Positions 9,392 through 17,574 of a stretch of DNA of 64,000 nucleotides are shown piece by piece. Made by a program: the position numbers and the translations under genes. A model generated the notes under the pieces. That model saw only the letters and a list, made by a program, of their open reading frames with translations, was not told the DNA's origin and did not search any database. This DNA comes from a virus, in IMG/VR virus record IMGVR_UViG_3300005915_001138, positions 88,424 to 152,423 of that record. One strand, written 5' to 3'. How positions within the stretch are numbered: the first letter of the stretch is position 1; every line of letters begins with the position of its first letter.

Positions 9392-10651
9392 CTATCCCCC
9401 ACCTGTCTCTAGAACATTACCCCTGAAGCATTTATTCCTCACATGACAATCATACATTGTTCCAGAAGATCGTTCGAATACTGCGTATGAGGAGCTAACT
9501 ATATATTTTCCTTTATATTCATCGTACTCTGCTACATGAGGTTCTATTAATATAGGAACCCCTATCTTAATTAGTTCACTAATATCCATATTTCTATGCA
9601 ATTCAAATGTAAGGTATGTTAAATTAGATATACTTCTTGCTAGATCTGCTCTTGCAAATGTCTCAGTTGTTTCATATCCAGTATGATTTGTGTGTACTTG
9701 ATATCTTTCTTTTACATCGTCATTATAATAGAAGTCTCCACCGGACGCGGACTGTACAGAATTGTCATTATACACATCATCCACAGTAAAATCTATATTA
9801 TGAAATAATTTATCCATAGGTAGAGATACATATCTTTGTTTATATGCGTTCTTCATTACCTGTTTATTACCTTCGTATTTAGATACCATTGGATTATAAA
9901 CATAAAAAACATTATTAGTAGGATCAGATTCCTCATATATTTTTGATTCATCTCCACCCTCAGTTAACAAATGGATTTTATATTTTTCTTCATCCTTTAT
10001 CATATGACTAAGATCAGCAATAGTTAATACTATGTCTCCATCTAATACTGTACAAAATGAATTCATTGGTCCATTAAATATTCCAAAGTATTCATCTAGA
10101 TATTTTATACTCTTAGATAGTGTCATAGGAGGTATAATTATTTGATAAATCTTTTCTGTATTTTTATTTTTATCTATTATATTTGGAGAAATATCTGTAC
10201 AGTTATCTATTATATCCTGCAATGCTTCAATGGGAGTGAACTCTTTTGACTCATCTATAAGTCTATTTATTGTTGTATTCATTGCTTTAAATGCTTCTTT
10301 TATTACACATGTCAGCTTAACATGATTAGATTCTTGATGATCAGATTCTTGGTTCTGTCCCTTAGGTTCTATTGTAGATTTAATATCAACATTAATTAAA
10401 TTAAATTCAAACATACCTTTCTCATCTTGATCTTCAGTAGTTAATTTAATTGATAATGTAATAGATTCTTGTCCATATATTTTCTCTAACACCATCTCTG
10501 CCGCATCTATTTCAAATTCAATAACTACAGCAGGATAAACAGACGCTATTGAACTAGCTAATTTAACCGATGTTACATTTAATGATAGGTCCATATCGCC
10601 TACATTAAAATTAATAACATAAAATGGTCTCTCGTTTCTTGGAATTGACAT
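9392..10651 (-). CDS. Putative baseplate hub / tail structural protein
   Basis: 419 residues, ATG preceded by AGGGG at six bases. The first ~100 residues are beta-rich with alternating polar/hydrophobic strands. The C-terminal part (YDEYKGKYIVSSSYAVFERS and following) resembles the closing domain of tail hub proteins of the gp27/gpD kind, in which a Y-x-G-K-Y-x-V strand precedes a repeated-strand sandwich. The position between terminase/tape measure genes and a separate small-gene unit suits a tail protein. The assignment is by pattern only; a different virion protein is possible. Confidence 0.45.
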   Translation of the reverse strand: MSIPRNERPFYVINFNVGDMDLSLNVTSVKLASSIASVYPAVVIEFEIDAAEMVLEKIYGQESITLSIKLTTEDQDEKGMFEFNLINVDIKSTIEPKGQNQESDHQESNHVKLTCVIKEAFKAMNTTINRLIDESKEFTPIEALQDIIDNCTDISPNIIDKNKNTEKIYQIIIPPMTLSKSIKYLDEYFGIFNGPMNSFCTVLDGDIVLTIADLSHMIKDEEKYKIHLLTEGGDESKIYEESDPTNNVFYVYNPMVSKYEGNKQVMKNAYKQRYVSLPMDKLFHNIDFTVDDVYNDNSVQSASGGDFYYNDDVKERYQVHTNHTGYETTETFARADLARSISNLTYLTFELHRNMDISELIKIGVPILIEPHVAEYDEYKGKYIVSSSYAVFERSSGTMYDCHVRNKCFRGNVLETGGG

Positions 10652-10708
10652 ATTTAACCCCTATAGTTTAATTGGTTTATATAAAATTTGTCCTCAGAAT
10701 AAATACAA

Positions 10709-10740
10709 CCAAAAAAAGAAAGGGTGTTGCAGTGCACCCC
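10709..10740 (-). terminator. Terminator after the 116-aa gene
   Basis: On the minus strand an A-rich run, then GGGTG-loop-CACCC (short 5-pair stem with 8-base loop), then CTTTCTTTTTTT. The shape fits an intrinsic terminator just downstream of the stop codon at 10748. The A-run on the other side would allow it to act in both directions, but no plus-strand gene is seen. Confidence 0.65.
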
Positions 10741-10747
10741 CTCTTTT

Positions 10748-11098
10748 TTATTCCTCATCAGCATCAAGGTCTTCCTCAGACTGAACCTCTGGGAAGATTT
10801 CTTCAATCAATGTACCAGTTGCCACCGCGACACCGGCAGCGACTAGTTCACCAACACCGCCGAATTCATTACCAATCAATGAAGAAAGGAATACGTGCAT
10901 AGAATTGGCAACTACCGTTTGGATGTCACCTTTTCTTACTAAAACGCCACAAACACTTCGAGCTGGAACTGTCGAGCCCTGCTGGAGACCCTCAACCTGC
11001 TTACGCAAAGCCGCATTTTCTCTGAGAACACGCTCAGATACCTGCGTATTTTTGGAATTTCTTAAACGGTTTATCCTTTCGTCCTGGATGGTTGGCAA
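10748..11098 (-). CDS. Small coiled-coil protein with acidic tail
   Basis: 116 residues from a TTG start at 11098, chosen because AAAGGAG lies five bases upstream; the frame stays open to 11128 but the promoter-like box lies there. Residues ~15-45 form a heptad-like helix (VSERVLRENAALRKQVEGLQQ without interruption), followed by a small beta region and a Gly/Ala/Val helix, and the last ten residues are almost all acidic. Own promoter box upstream, terminator downstream: a single-gene unit, probably strongly expressed. Function unknown; virion or membrane-associated roles are possible. Confidence 0.65.
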   Translation of the reverse strand: MPTIQDERINRLRNSKNTQVSERVLRENAALRKQVEGLQQGSTVPARSVCGVLVRKGDIQTVVANSMHVFLSSLIGNEFGGVGELVAAGVAVATGTLIEEIFPEVQSEEDLDADEE

Positions 11099-11123
11099 CA
11101 ATACTCCTTTCTGAAAATGTGTT

Positions 11124-11145
11124 CTCACTATTTAATATGTATAGT
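11124..11145 (-). promoter_or_regulatory. Candidate phage promoter, copy 2
   Basis: Minus strand TACTATACATATTAAATAGTGA. It shares the TATTAAATAGTGA core with copy 1 and lies between the stop at 11147 and the TTG-start gene. The distance to the start codon is about 25 bases. Confidence 0.6.
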
Positions 11146-11146
11146 A

Positions 11147-11374
11147 TTATTTATTATCTTGTTTACCTAAATTAATTTTAATAACTGGAGCAGAGCCAGA
11201 CTTTTCTAGACTCTGCTCCAGTTCAACGTCTGCACACATGTCTGATCCGTCATCGATGTTCACGGACAGTGAGTGCTTTTTATCTGCATCGAGCTCGTAA
11301 CTAATTTTTGTAGTCTTTAACAACTCCGAGAAAAAACTTGCTATTTGATTCTTAGATTTTTTATTCTTACCCAT
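11147..11374 (-). CDS. Hypothetical protein, 75 aa
   Basis: A small soluble protein with a Lys-rich N-terminus (MGKNKKSKNQ), a short helix and a beta-like C-terminal half ending APVIKINLGK. No family recognised. It is 20 bases downstream of the 153-aa gene, in the same direction, and is the last gene of the operon before promoter copy 2. Confidence 0.65.
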   Translation of the reverse strand: MGKNKKSKNQIASFFSELLKTTKISYELDADKKHSLSVNIDDGSDMCADVELEQSLEKSGSAPVIKINLGKQDNK

Positions 11375-11393
11375 TTGACCTTTCGTTTATATT

Positions 11394-11855
11394 CTAATAA
11401 TTTGTGAAGTCGCTATCTGTTCCATTCATTACTGTAGCTGCTTCAACTTGTTCATCTGATAATTCTTCTTCTATTAATTTAATCATTTCATCTCGGTTTC
11501 TTAGCTTGTCACTATGGAACAGACAAGCCACGAGATTCTCTTCTATTCTTGTTTTCAATGCCATCACTAGCCACATTGTTTCAAAGCTCTCTCCGAGCTT
11601 CTCATTGGATGAGGAGTCAATGTCTCCATCATTATGAGAAAGCTCTTCAAGCATTGCTTCTGCGCTCATGGCTCTCAATTCATCTGATTCAAATCTGAAA
11701 TAGAAGTCCAGTTTGTTACCGGTTTTGTCTTTAATAATGCCTACGAAATAGTGATACTGATGTTTAACCCAATTGACATTACTATCTTCTTTAGAAGTCT
11801 CGTCTTTTGCCTCGACCGTGAGCGTCGAGGTGGATTGACTTTGTTCTGCACTCAT
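11394..11855 (-). CDS. Hypothetical acidic protein, 153 aa
   Basis: A low-complexity Ser/Thr-rich N-terminus, then a likely alpha/beta domain (YHYFVGIIKDKTGNKLDFYF), then acidic helices. No signal peptide. The first ATG overlaps the end of the VWA-like gene by 65 bases, with AGAGG nine bases before it; later starts would lose the overlap but lack a better site. No function can be given. Confidence 0.65.
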   Translation of the reverse strand: MSAEQSQSTSTLTVEAKDETSKEDSNVNWVKHQYHYFVGIIKDKTGNKLDFYFRFESDELRAMSAEAMLEELSHNDGDIDSSSNEKLGESFETMWLVMALKTRIEENLVACLFHSDKLRNRDEMIKLIEEELSDEQVEAATVMNGTDSDFTNY

Positions 11856-13251
11856 CTAGGAATACCTCTTCTTTGCTGTTTAGAACCCATATGGTTTCGT
11901 AATCATGGAACCATCTGTAATCTGTATGTATATGTTGTACATCAGAATAATAATCTGTCAGAAATAGTATTGTACTTACCCGTTCTTCCTGAACTATATT
12001 TTGAATTCTATCAAATGGTTCTCTGTGACTAGTGCCACCTCTACCTCTGAATGATTTGACATGCTCTGCGACACCAGCTTCTGTAAGATTACTAGTAATC
12101 ATTAACTCATCTTGTATTGCGTGGTCATGTACAATCATATGAATCGCTTTATAATACTGAGCACTTCCTATTAATACTCCAGCAAATCTCTTCAGATCAT
12201 TCTTACTGATAGATCCTGAACAGTCTACTGTTGCTATAAGATAGAAAGGATTTCGTTTATTTCTTTTACCTGGGACACGAGGATGCCGAATGTAAAAGTT
12301 CTTCTCTACCCAAGATCTGCTCTGGGCGTTTTGAACATTATACAATACAGCATCTTCAAGTACATCGTCCCAAGGAATCTCCACTTTAAATAAAGTGTCT
12401 AGAAATTCTATCATTGATCCAGAAAGAGATCCTCTTGCTTCGGTAGGAGTAGCGTACCATAGGGTACGAGCATCTTGTGCTATATCTCCAAAGGCTTCTT
12501 CTGCCTTTTTCCGATACTCTTCATCTTCCATTTTGGAATCATATACCATTGTTTGTTCGTCACCAGTCTCTATATTTTTGACAGTAACTTTAATTTTACC
12601 AGTACTATTTCCTTCATTGTCTTTTAAGTCTTCCCAGGTGATTTCATATGTCGGATCAGAACAATCTCCAGTACCATAAACATTTGTTATTTTATCTGAG
12701 TCTTCTCCCTCTTTAGAATTCATACTTGCTTTCTTGCACATTATTTCATATAGTTCTTCAGGAATTATATCTGGAAACTCTCTGTGGATATCCTCAAAGA
12801 ATATACATCCACCATGGGGTTCTTTAATATAATTTTTTCTATTGGCTATCTCCCTTACAAATCTATTCGTGACGTGATCGATTGCAAGGTTCCACATCAT
12901 AGGGTGCCTGTTTCCACGCCGCCTAACATGTGAACAAATGATATGAATTATTTCATGGATAGTAATGAATATAATTTCTGATTTAGTTGTTTCATTATCT
13001 GCAAGAAATACTATACATTCGTGATCAGTATATCCAGCCGATGGTATTCCACCACTATTTGATTTATATTGTTCCTTATCTAAAACATGAAACGGAATTC
13101 CATAGGCTAGAGTGCCAAAGAATTCCGTGTCTTGTTTGTTGAGAAGAATGACAAGAGCGTCTTTTAATTCCTCTCCAAATCTTGATAATGATGGAGGTAT
13201 CTCCTCTGTAGCCTCCTTGGGAACCTCGGGGGCTGGAGTTTTTTCTGACAT
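11791..13251 (-). CDS. Metallopeptidase/VWA-like protein (DUF2201 type)
   Basis: 486 residues with two recognisable parts: IHEIIHIICSH at residues 98-108 (HExxH zinc site) and, after a hydrophilic middle, a von Willebrand A-like C-terminal domain starting TVDCSGSIS (341-349), a MIDAS-like DxSxS. This two-part build matches the putative metallopeptidase plus VWA-like family that travels with MoxR-type AAA ATPases. The AAA gene lies directly upstream with 14 bases between. Such pairs act as chaperone/remodelling machines in bacteria; what the phage pair remodels is unknown, virion assembly being a guess. Confidence 0.75.
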   Translation of the reverse strand: MSEKTPAPEVPKEATEEIPPSLSRFGEELKDALVILLNKQDTEFFGTLAYGIPFHVLDKEQYKSNSGGIPSAGYTDHECIVFLADNETTKSEIIFITIHEIIHIICSHVRRRGNRHPMMWNLAIDHVTNRFVREIANRKNYIKEPHGGCIFFEDIHREFPDIIPEELYEIMCKKASMNSKEGEDSDKITNVYGTGDCSDPTYEITWEDLKDNEGNSTGKIKVTVKNIETGDEQTMVYDSKMEDEEYRKKAEEAFGDIAQDARTLWYATPTEARGSLSGSMIEFLDTLFKVEIPWDDVLEDAVLYNVQNAQSRSWVEKNFYIRHPRVPGKRNKRNPFYLIATVDCSGSISKNDLKRFAGVLIGSAQYYKAIHMIVHDHAIQDELMITSNLTEAGVAEHVKSFRGRGGTSHREPFDRIQNIVQEERVSTILFLTDYYSDVQHIHTDYRWFHDYETIWVLNSKEEVFLDECRTKSIHLDAHGRGKRRDF

Positions 13252-13265
13252 AGAATTGGTCCCAT

Positions 13266-14507
13266 CTATTTATCTGCGTTTAATAGAGCTACTGTTTGTC
13301 TCAAGTCATCAACCAGCTTAAGATCAAGGATGCCTGCTTTGATGATCTCTGTAAGGATCTCTGCACCAGAGTAAGCCTTAGCTCCTTTTATTTTATCGAA
13401 CTCTTCAACTTTTGGTTTCTTTGCTATTGTTCTTAATGTTTTGACTGCAATCTCTCTTGAGTGAGTCTGAAGGTCATTCATAATACTAACAAATAGGTGA
13501 GCAGCTTCTTTCTTTCTTTTACCAGAAGTGAACCGATGATAGAACTCAGCACATATGGCAGAAGCGAATGCAAATCTATTAATGTTCTTTTCTGGAATGA
13601 CATATTTACCAGTGTCGAATATTTTTGTAGCATTTACTTCTCGGTATATTCTGTAATACTCTATGAATTTTGCAGCGGCTTTCTTACTTACTGATCCCTC
13701 TAAGATAGCTTGAAGGTCGGCAATTGGAAGCCCAGTCTTCTTGGTTCTAGGATCTACTGCGTGGTACTTCTCATTATTTTCAGCCCAAGTTAACTGAATG
13801 AACGCATGGGTCCAAGATCTCGGAGAACCAAATTGATGTGAAGTGGCCTCTTCTTCATGGAACAATGTGAAATGATCCTTTGAACTGAAGAAGCTTATTC
13901 CAATATCATGAATTCCTTTTGGTGCTGCATAATTATCAATCCAATATTCTGGATCACTGAACACTCTGTAATTCACACATCTATTTCTTATGGCTGAAAG
14001 CTGAACTCTTGCTCCTGCAGCACTGGTTTCATTACCAGCTAAGATGAACTGAGCATTTTCAGGAATCTTATGACCATTGAGTGAATGATATGTAAACAAT
14101 TCAAAACCAATTTGCTGAATCTCTTCTGGGCAGAGATGCCAGTCATCAAGAAGAACTACCGTGGGCTTTCCATTCTCTGAAACTTTTCTTATTTCACAGA
14201 TCAATTGAGGTACTGACCATACGGTATGAAGATCTCCATTTTCCATATGAACTAGATCGGGAATTCCACCGAACTTCTCTACTCGTTCAAGGGCAGGAGA
14301 AGCTGAGATGAAATTGTATCCGCGTTCAAGAGCAAATTTATTGGTCATTTGAGTCTTCCCGCCACCGGGAGTACCTACTAGATACGGAATCGCACATTCG
14401 ATTCCCTGCATCCTCATTTCAACACTATCCAATGCATACATAATTGCTCGTTGAATGGGCATATTTGTTCTTGATAGTTCGTCGTCTATTTTGCTACCTG
14501 ATGCCAT
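13266..14507 (-). CDS. MoxR-like AAA ATPase
   Basis: 413 residues. Walker A GTPGGGKTQ near residue 47, Walker B PTVVLLDDWH near 117, and sensor-1-like FILAGNET near 155, followed by an AIRNR element (arginine-finger region). The order fits MoxR-type AAA+ proteins. It is followed by the VWA/metallopeptidase-like partner in the same operon, a common association. ATP-driven remodelling of a partner is the family role. Confidence 0.85.
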   Translation of the reverse strand: MASGSKIDDELSRTNMPIQRAIMYALDSVEMRMQGIECAIPYLVGTPGGGKTQMTNKFALERGYNFISASPALERVEKFGGIPDLVHMENGDLHTVWSVPQLICEIRKVSENGKPTVVLLDDWHLCPEEIQQIGFELFTYHSLNGHKIPENAQFILAGNETSAAGARVQLSAIRNRCVNYRVFSDPEYWIDNYAAPKGIHDIGISFFSSKDHFTLFHEEEATSHQFGSPRSWTHAFIQLTWAENNEKYHAVDPRTKKTGLPIADLQAILEGSVSKKAAAKFIEYYRIYREVNATKIFDTGKYVIPEKNINRFAFASAICAEFYHRFTSGKRKKEAAHLFVSIMNDLQTHSREIAVKTLRTIAKKPKVEEFDKIKGAKAYSGAEILTEIIKAGILDLKLVDDLRQTVALLNADK

Positions 14508-14808
14508 TTGGTACCTCTTGGGTGTCTACCCTATTTAGTTCCTTGCCTATACTGACAAGGAGTTCTCCAACCTTCTGTACATTCTCCATTGGGAGATTAC
14601 CTTTATTCGATACGACTTCGGTGTTATCACCTTCATCAAACCCTTTGGATTTTTTATAGTATCGTAGTATATTTACTTTTGGTTTACTTCCGTCGTAGGT
14701 ATATACTCTTATCAGTGCTCCTGATTCTGCTCCATCCCACGGATCGGGAACTCTAAATTCTTTAAGTACTTTTAATTTACCATCATCAAAACTAGTTTCA
14801 TCAGCCAT
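14494..14808 (-). CDS. Hypothetical protein, 104 aa
   Basis: A small soluble protein: a beta-rich first half with a conserved-looking LIRVYTYDGSKPK stretch, and a C-terminal helix (MENVQKVGELLVSIGKEL). The stop overlaps the AAA ATPase start by 14 bases, so the two are probably translated together. No family recognised. Confidence 0.7.
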   Translation of the reverse strand: MADETSFDDGKLKVLKEFRVPDPWDGAESGALIRVYTYDGSKPKVNILRYYKKSKGFDEGDNTEVVSNKGNLPMENVQKVGELLVSIGKELNRVDTQEVPNGIR

Positions 14809-14811
14809 TAT

Positions 14812-15405
14812 CTATTTCCTTATTGCAAGGATCTTTAAATACCAATCCCTACCTTCTATTGTAATATGTTCCATGTCTTCAACTGTCCAAAGCCCTTCAC
14901 ATTCTATATAATATCTAGCAAGTAAAGGTGTCCATGCTGATTGATGAGGATCTTCCTCATCGTTAAATATTTCTGTATCTACCCTAACAAAATCTCGTTG
15001 GAATTTATCCGCTTGATCGTCAAACGGATTCAACCGGCGAAGGGAATCAAATACTTTTTCAAAGTCTGGAACAACTATTTCTAACTCTGCTCTTGGTGCA
15101 GACATACCATATAATCCAAACAGGGTATACATCACTGCCATATAATCCAAATGTTCTAGTACTCTCTCAGCAACTATGTAATCATATGTCCCTTCTGGAA
15201 CAGGACGCTCAGAATAATCTCGTATACTTTCAGCATACAATCTGATGTCAGTTGGTCTATTATCTCCAGAGAATGCTATGTTACTAGTTACATCAATTGA
15301 ATCTTTATCTACTATATCAATTCCATCTCTTTCTTTGTAAGTGTATGCGTGGTTACACCAGTGTACCCAACGTTTCCCTGGTCCTATTATAAGGGATCTA
15401 GCCAT
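14812..15405 (-). CDS. SAM-dependent methyltransferase-like protein
   Basis: 197 residues from the ATG at 15405, which overlaps the stop of the bS21 gene by 8 bases; the frame extends further upstream but only within bS21. LIIGPGKRWVHW near the N-terminus is a degenerate glycine-rich motif, YDYIVAERVLEHLD fits the motif before strand 4 of class I methyltransferases, and LEIVVPDFEKV matches the strand after it. It lies directly after a ribosomal protein gene, but the substrate cannot be told. The unusual first motif (GPGKRW) leaves open loss of SAM binding. Confidence 0.65.
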   Translation of the reverse strand: MARSLIIGPGKRWVHWCNHAYTYKERDGIDIVDKDSIDVTSNIAFSGDNRPTDIRLYAESIRDYSERPVPEGTYDYIVAERVLEHLDYMAVMYTLFGLYGMSAPRAELEIVVPDFEKVFDSLRRLNPFDDQADKFQRDFVRVDTEIFNDEEDPHQSAWTPLLARYYIECEGLWTVEDMEHITIEGRDWYLKILAIRK

Positions 15406-15655
15406 GGTGATCCATTTTCTCCAACTCGTCGAGTTCGGCATCCATACAGCGTTTAATTGCTGCTCGCCTTCTCCTTCTACGCTTATCGCTTGGTTTCTCA
15501 AAGCTTTCTTTTTCTCTCAGGTCCTGTAAGACTCCTTCATTGTTACACATTCTTTTAAATCTTTTCAAACCTTTTTCAAAATTTTCACCATGATTATTAA
15601 CTACTACTTCTACGCCTTTTAAATTAGTTATTGGATATACTTTTGGTTTACTCAT
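15398..15655 (-). CDS. rpsU: Ribosomal protein bS21 homologue
   Basis: 85 residues from the ATG at 15655 (AGGG eight bases upstream). The core ENFEKGLKRFKRMCNNEGV and LREKESFEKPSDKRRRRRR follows the bS21 pattern: an amphipathic helix with RRFKR, a short turn, then E-(F/Y)-EKP-(S/T) and a long basic helix. Cellular bS21 sits near the anti-Shine-Dalgarno end of 16S rRNA and is needed for initiation; phage copies are known from large phages and are thought to bias translation to phage mRNA. About 20 extra N-terminal residues precede the canonical start. It overlaps its neighbours on both sides by 8 bases. Confidence 0.9.
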   Translation of the reverse strand: MSKPKVYPITNLKGVEVVVNNHGENFEKGLKRFKRMCNNEGVLQDLREKESFEKPSDKRRRRRRAAIKRCMDAELDELEKMDHHG

Positions 15656-16097
15656 CGTCTCTGCCCTCAGCTTCTTTTTGTAGCGACTCAATTACTTCAG
15701 GATCATCCCAGTCATCAACATAATCAGGTGGAAGCCCCTCTCCAAACTCCTGGTCGCTATACACTTCTTGAGAATTATCTTCTTCGATTAATCTATCTAT
15801 AATACTCATTTCCTCATCGGATATAAGACCATGATCTAATTCCTCAACTAATTCATTATCGAATATAGTTCTTTTACGTTTCTTTAATAGCACATCTATT
15901 AAATCCATTAATCCTAATTGTTGTTCAGCACCACTAAGTCTAATTTTAGCACATTCAATTTTATACATTGCAAATTCAGTTGCTAATTCCTCATGTAGTT
16001 TCATCAATGATTCAATTTTGTCATTTAATTCTTCTACCTGTTTACTTTCTTCTTGTGCTCCGCACAAGTATCTACCGATCTTTTCTAGATGTTTCAT
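15648..16097 (-). CDS. Hypothetical coiled-coil protein, 149 aa
   Basis: Residues ~18-60 form a long charged helix with heptad spacing, and the C-terminal third is strongly acidic (Asp/Glu-rich). No enzymatic motif. It overlaps the bS21 start by 8 bases and follows the 240-aa gene by 3 bases, so it belongs to the polymerase-proximal operon. Function unknown. Confidence 0.7.
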   Translation of the reverse strand: MKHLEKIGRYLCGAQEESKQVEELNDKIESLMKLHEELATEFAMYKIECAKIRLSGAEQQLGLMDLIDVLLKKRKRTIFDNELVEELDHGLISDEEMSIIDRLIEEDNSQEVYSDQEFGEGLPPDYVDDWDDPEVIESLQKEAEGRDDE

Positions 16098-16100
16098 ATT

Positions 16101-16823
16101 TTATCCTATTATATACACAGAAACTAGAGACTGGACAAATGGCCATACGTATTTATCCCATAACAAATCTTTATCTATATCGTTTTGATCTATTGAATGT
16201 AGGCTAGACTTTCTAAGTTTTATTTCACCTTCTCCTTTTACAGGAATAGAGTATTCGTCTTCTGATTTACATGCAAACCATTCTACGTTCTCACTGCTTA
16301 GTATTTTTCTTCTTATTATTTCTATCCCCTTCACTAAATTTTTCTTATTAGTGAAGTCTAAGTTTCTAAATAGATTATAGAAGCTGATGTCTACTGGCTT
16401 ATTTGATACTCCTTTTACATCTACTCGTCCATCCATGTAAAGGATAAGCCATTCATTGTATGTTCTACTTATTATTAATTTAGATACAACTCCTCTGAAA
16501 TCTATTGGTAATGTTAGATTAATTCTTTCTAGATTTTTAGTTAGAATCACCCCATCTTTTTGTCTCACTGCTACCTCATTGGGAGATATATTATTTTCCT
16601 TTAGGTAGAAATCTATTATGGATTTAGTTGAGTCCTGAAGAAAACGGGATAACTTTACATTATCCCGCTGCATCAGTCCCAATTGAATATTTCTAGTTAT
16701 CTTATCGTCTTCGACAACCTCGCTTAAGTCCCAACCAATATTTTTAAGTATTCTATAATAACATGAAGAGATATCATATTCAAATAAATCAGATAGAACT
16801 AATGGTAAGTTTTTATTAACCAT
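16101..16823 (-). CDS. Unknown protein with PolB-palm-like motifs
   Basis: 240 residues. FEYDISSCYYRIL near residue 14 resembles family B polymerase motif A (DxxSLYP), a later VRQKDGVIL is in the place of the motif C strand-turn-strand, and LYMDGRVDVKGV resembles the post-motif-C segment of family B enzymes (GKxxxKGxE). The protein is far too short for a polymerase and lacks a clear DTD, so it may be a shrunken palm domain or chance similarity. It is two genes after RNA polymerase beta in the same direction, with a 4-base gap to the 248-aa gene. Confidence 0.4.
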   Translation of the reverse strand: MVNKNLPLVLSDLFEYDISSCYYRILKNIGWDLSEVVEDDKITRNIQLGLMQRDNVKLSRFLQDSTKSIIDFYLKENNISPNEVAVRQKDGVILTKNLERINLTLPIDFRGVVSKLIISRTYNEWLILYMDGRVDVKGVSNKPVDISFYNLFRNLDFTNKKNLVKGIEIIRRKILSSENVEWFACKSEDEYSIPVKGEGEIKLRKSSLHSIDQNDIDKDLLWDKYVWPFVQSLVSVYIIG

Positions 16824-16827
16824 AAAT

Positions 16828-17574
16828 TTAACCGAATGATATTATTCTATTAGCGTCCATTAGCTGATAGAGATAGTTGGGATCAATTATTTTATTAATA
16901 GCATGATTAAGAAATTCTATAGTATTATATTTTGTATTAAAATATCCATATCGTTTACAATGTCTAGCCAACTTAGGATATAGTTTTACTATCGCATTAT
17001 ATTCATCTATCTTCAGTCTGTCTGTAAGTTTCTTTGTCTTCGCTGGGATATCTGTTAAGGTTGGCACTGGTACATTTCCACCACTATTTGAAGTGTAATA
17101 ACAACACCGACTGCTACTATGTATAGTAGTTTTAAAGTCTTTAAACATACCGAATACTCTGACTTTACCAGAGACAAGAGGGATCATTGCATATGTTGAA
17201 TATTTAGTAGACCCTATTTCAAATGAAGTTCTTACCTCTACTCTATTCTTTAGAGGTCTTTTTCCCTTGAAAAAGGATACAGCTATCGATCCATTTTTAT
17301 CGAGAGCCTGTTCCACAAATGGTACAACTACATCTGATGGTTCTAGAACGATTATGTCTTCTAATCTATTATCCACCTTCATGTGATATACTGATTTATT
17401 TCCTTGATATGCAGGAACATCAACCACACTAATAGATGTTCCTCCCATTAGATTTTTAGAATCTTGTATGTATTTTATAAATTCTTTAAATGTTAAATTA
17501 GAAATCATAGGAAATTTTCCAGAATCTTGTTCTAGAAATGATTTCGTTATAGATCCTGCTTTCGCTATTGGCAT
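16828..17574 (-). CDS. Hypothetical protein next to RNAP beta, 248 aa
   Basis: Mostly beta-strand pattern up to residue ~150, a Ser/Cys-rich turn (SSSRCCYYTSNSGG), then a helical C-terminal part. No sigma-factor or clamp-binding motif is seen. The start overlaps the end of the beta gene by 10 bases, which suggests coupled translation and possibly a polymerase-associated role (inference from position only). Confidence 0.65.
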   Translation of the reverse strand: MPIAKAGSITKSFLEQDSGKFPMISNLTFKEFIKYIQDSKNLMGGTSISVVDVPAYQGNKSVYHMKVDNRLEDIIVLEPSDVVVPFVEQALDKNGSIAVSFFKGKRPLKNRVEVRTSFEIGSTKYSTYAMIPLVSGKVRVFGMFKDFKTTIHSSSRCCYYTSNSGGNVPVPTLTDIPAKTKKLTDRLKIDEYNAIVKLYPKLARHCKRYGYFNTKYNTIEFLNHAINKIIDPNYLYQLMDANRIISFG

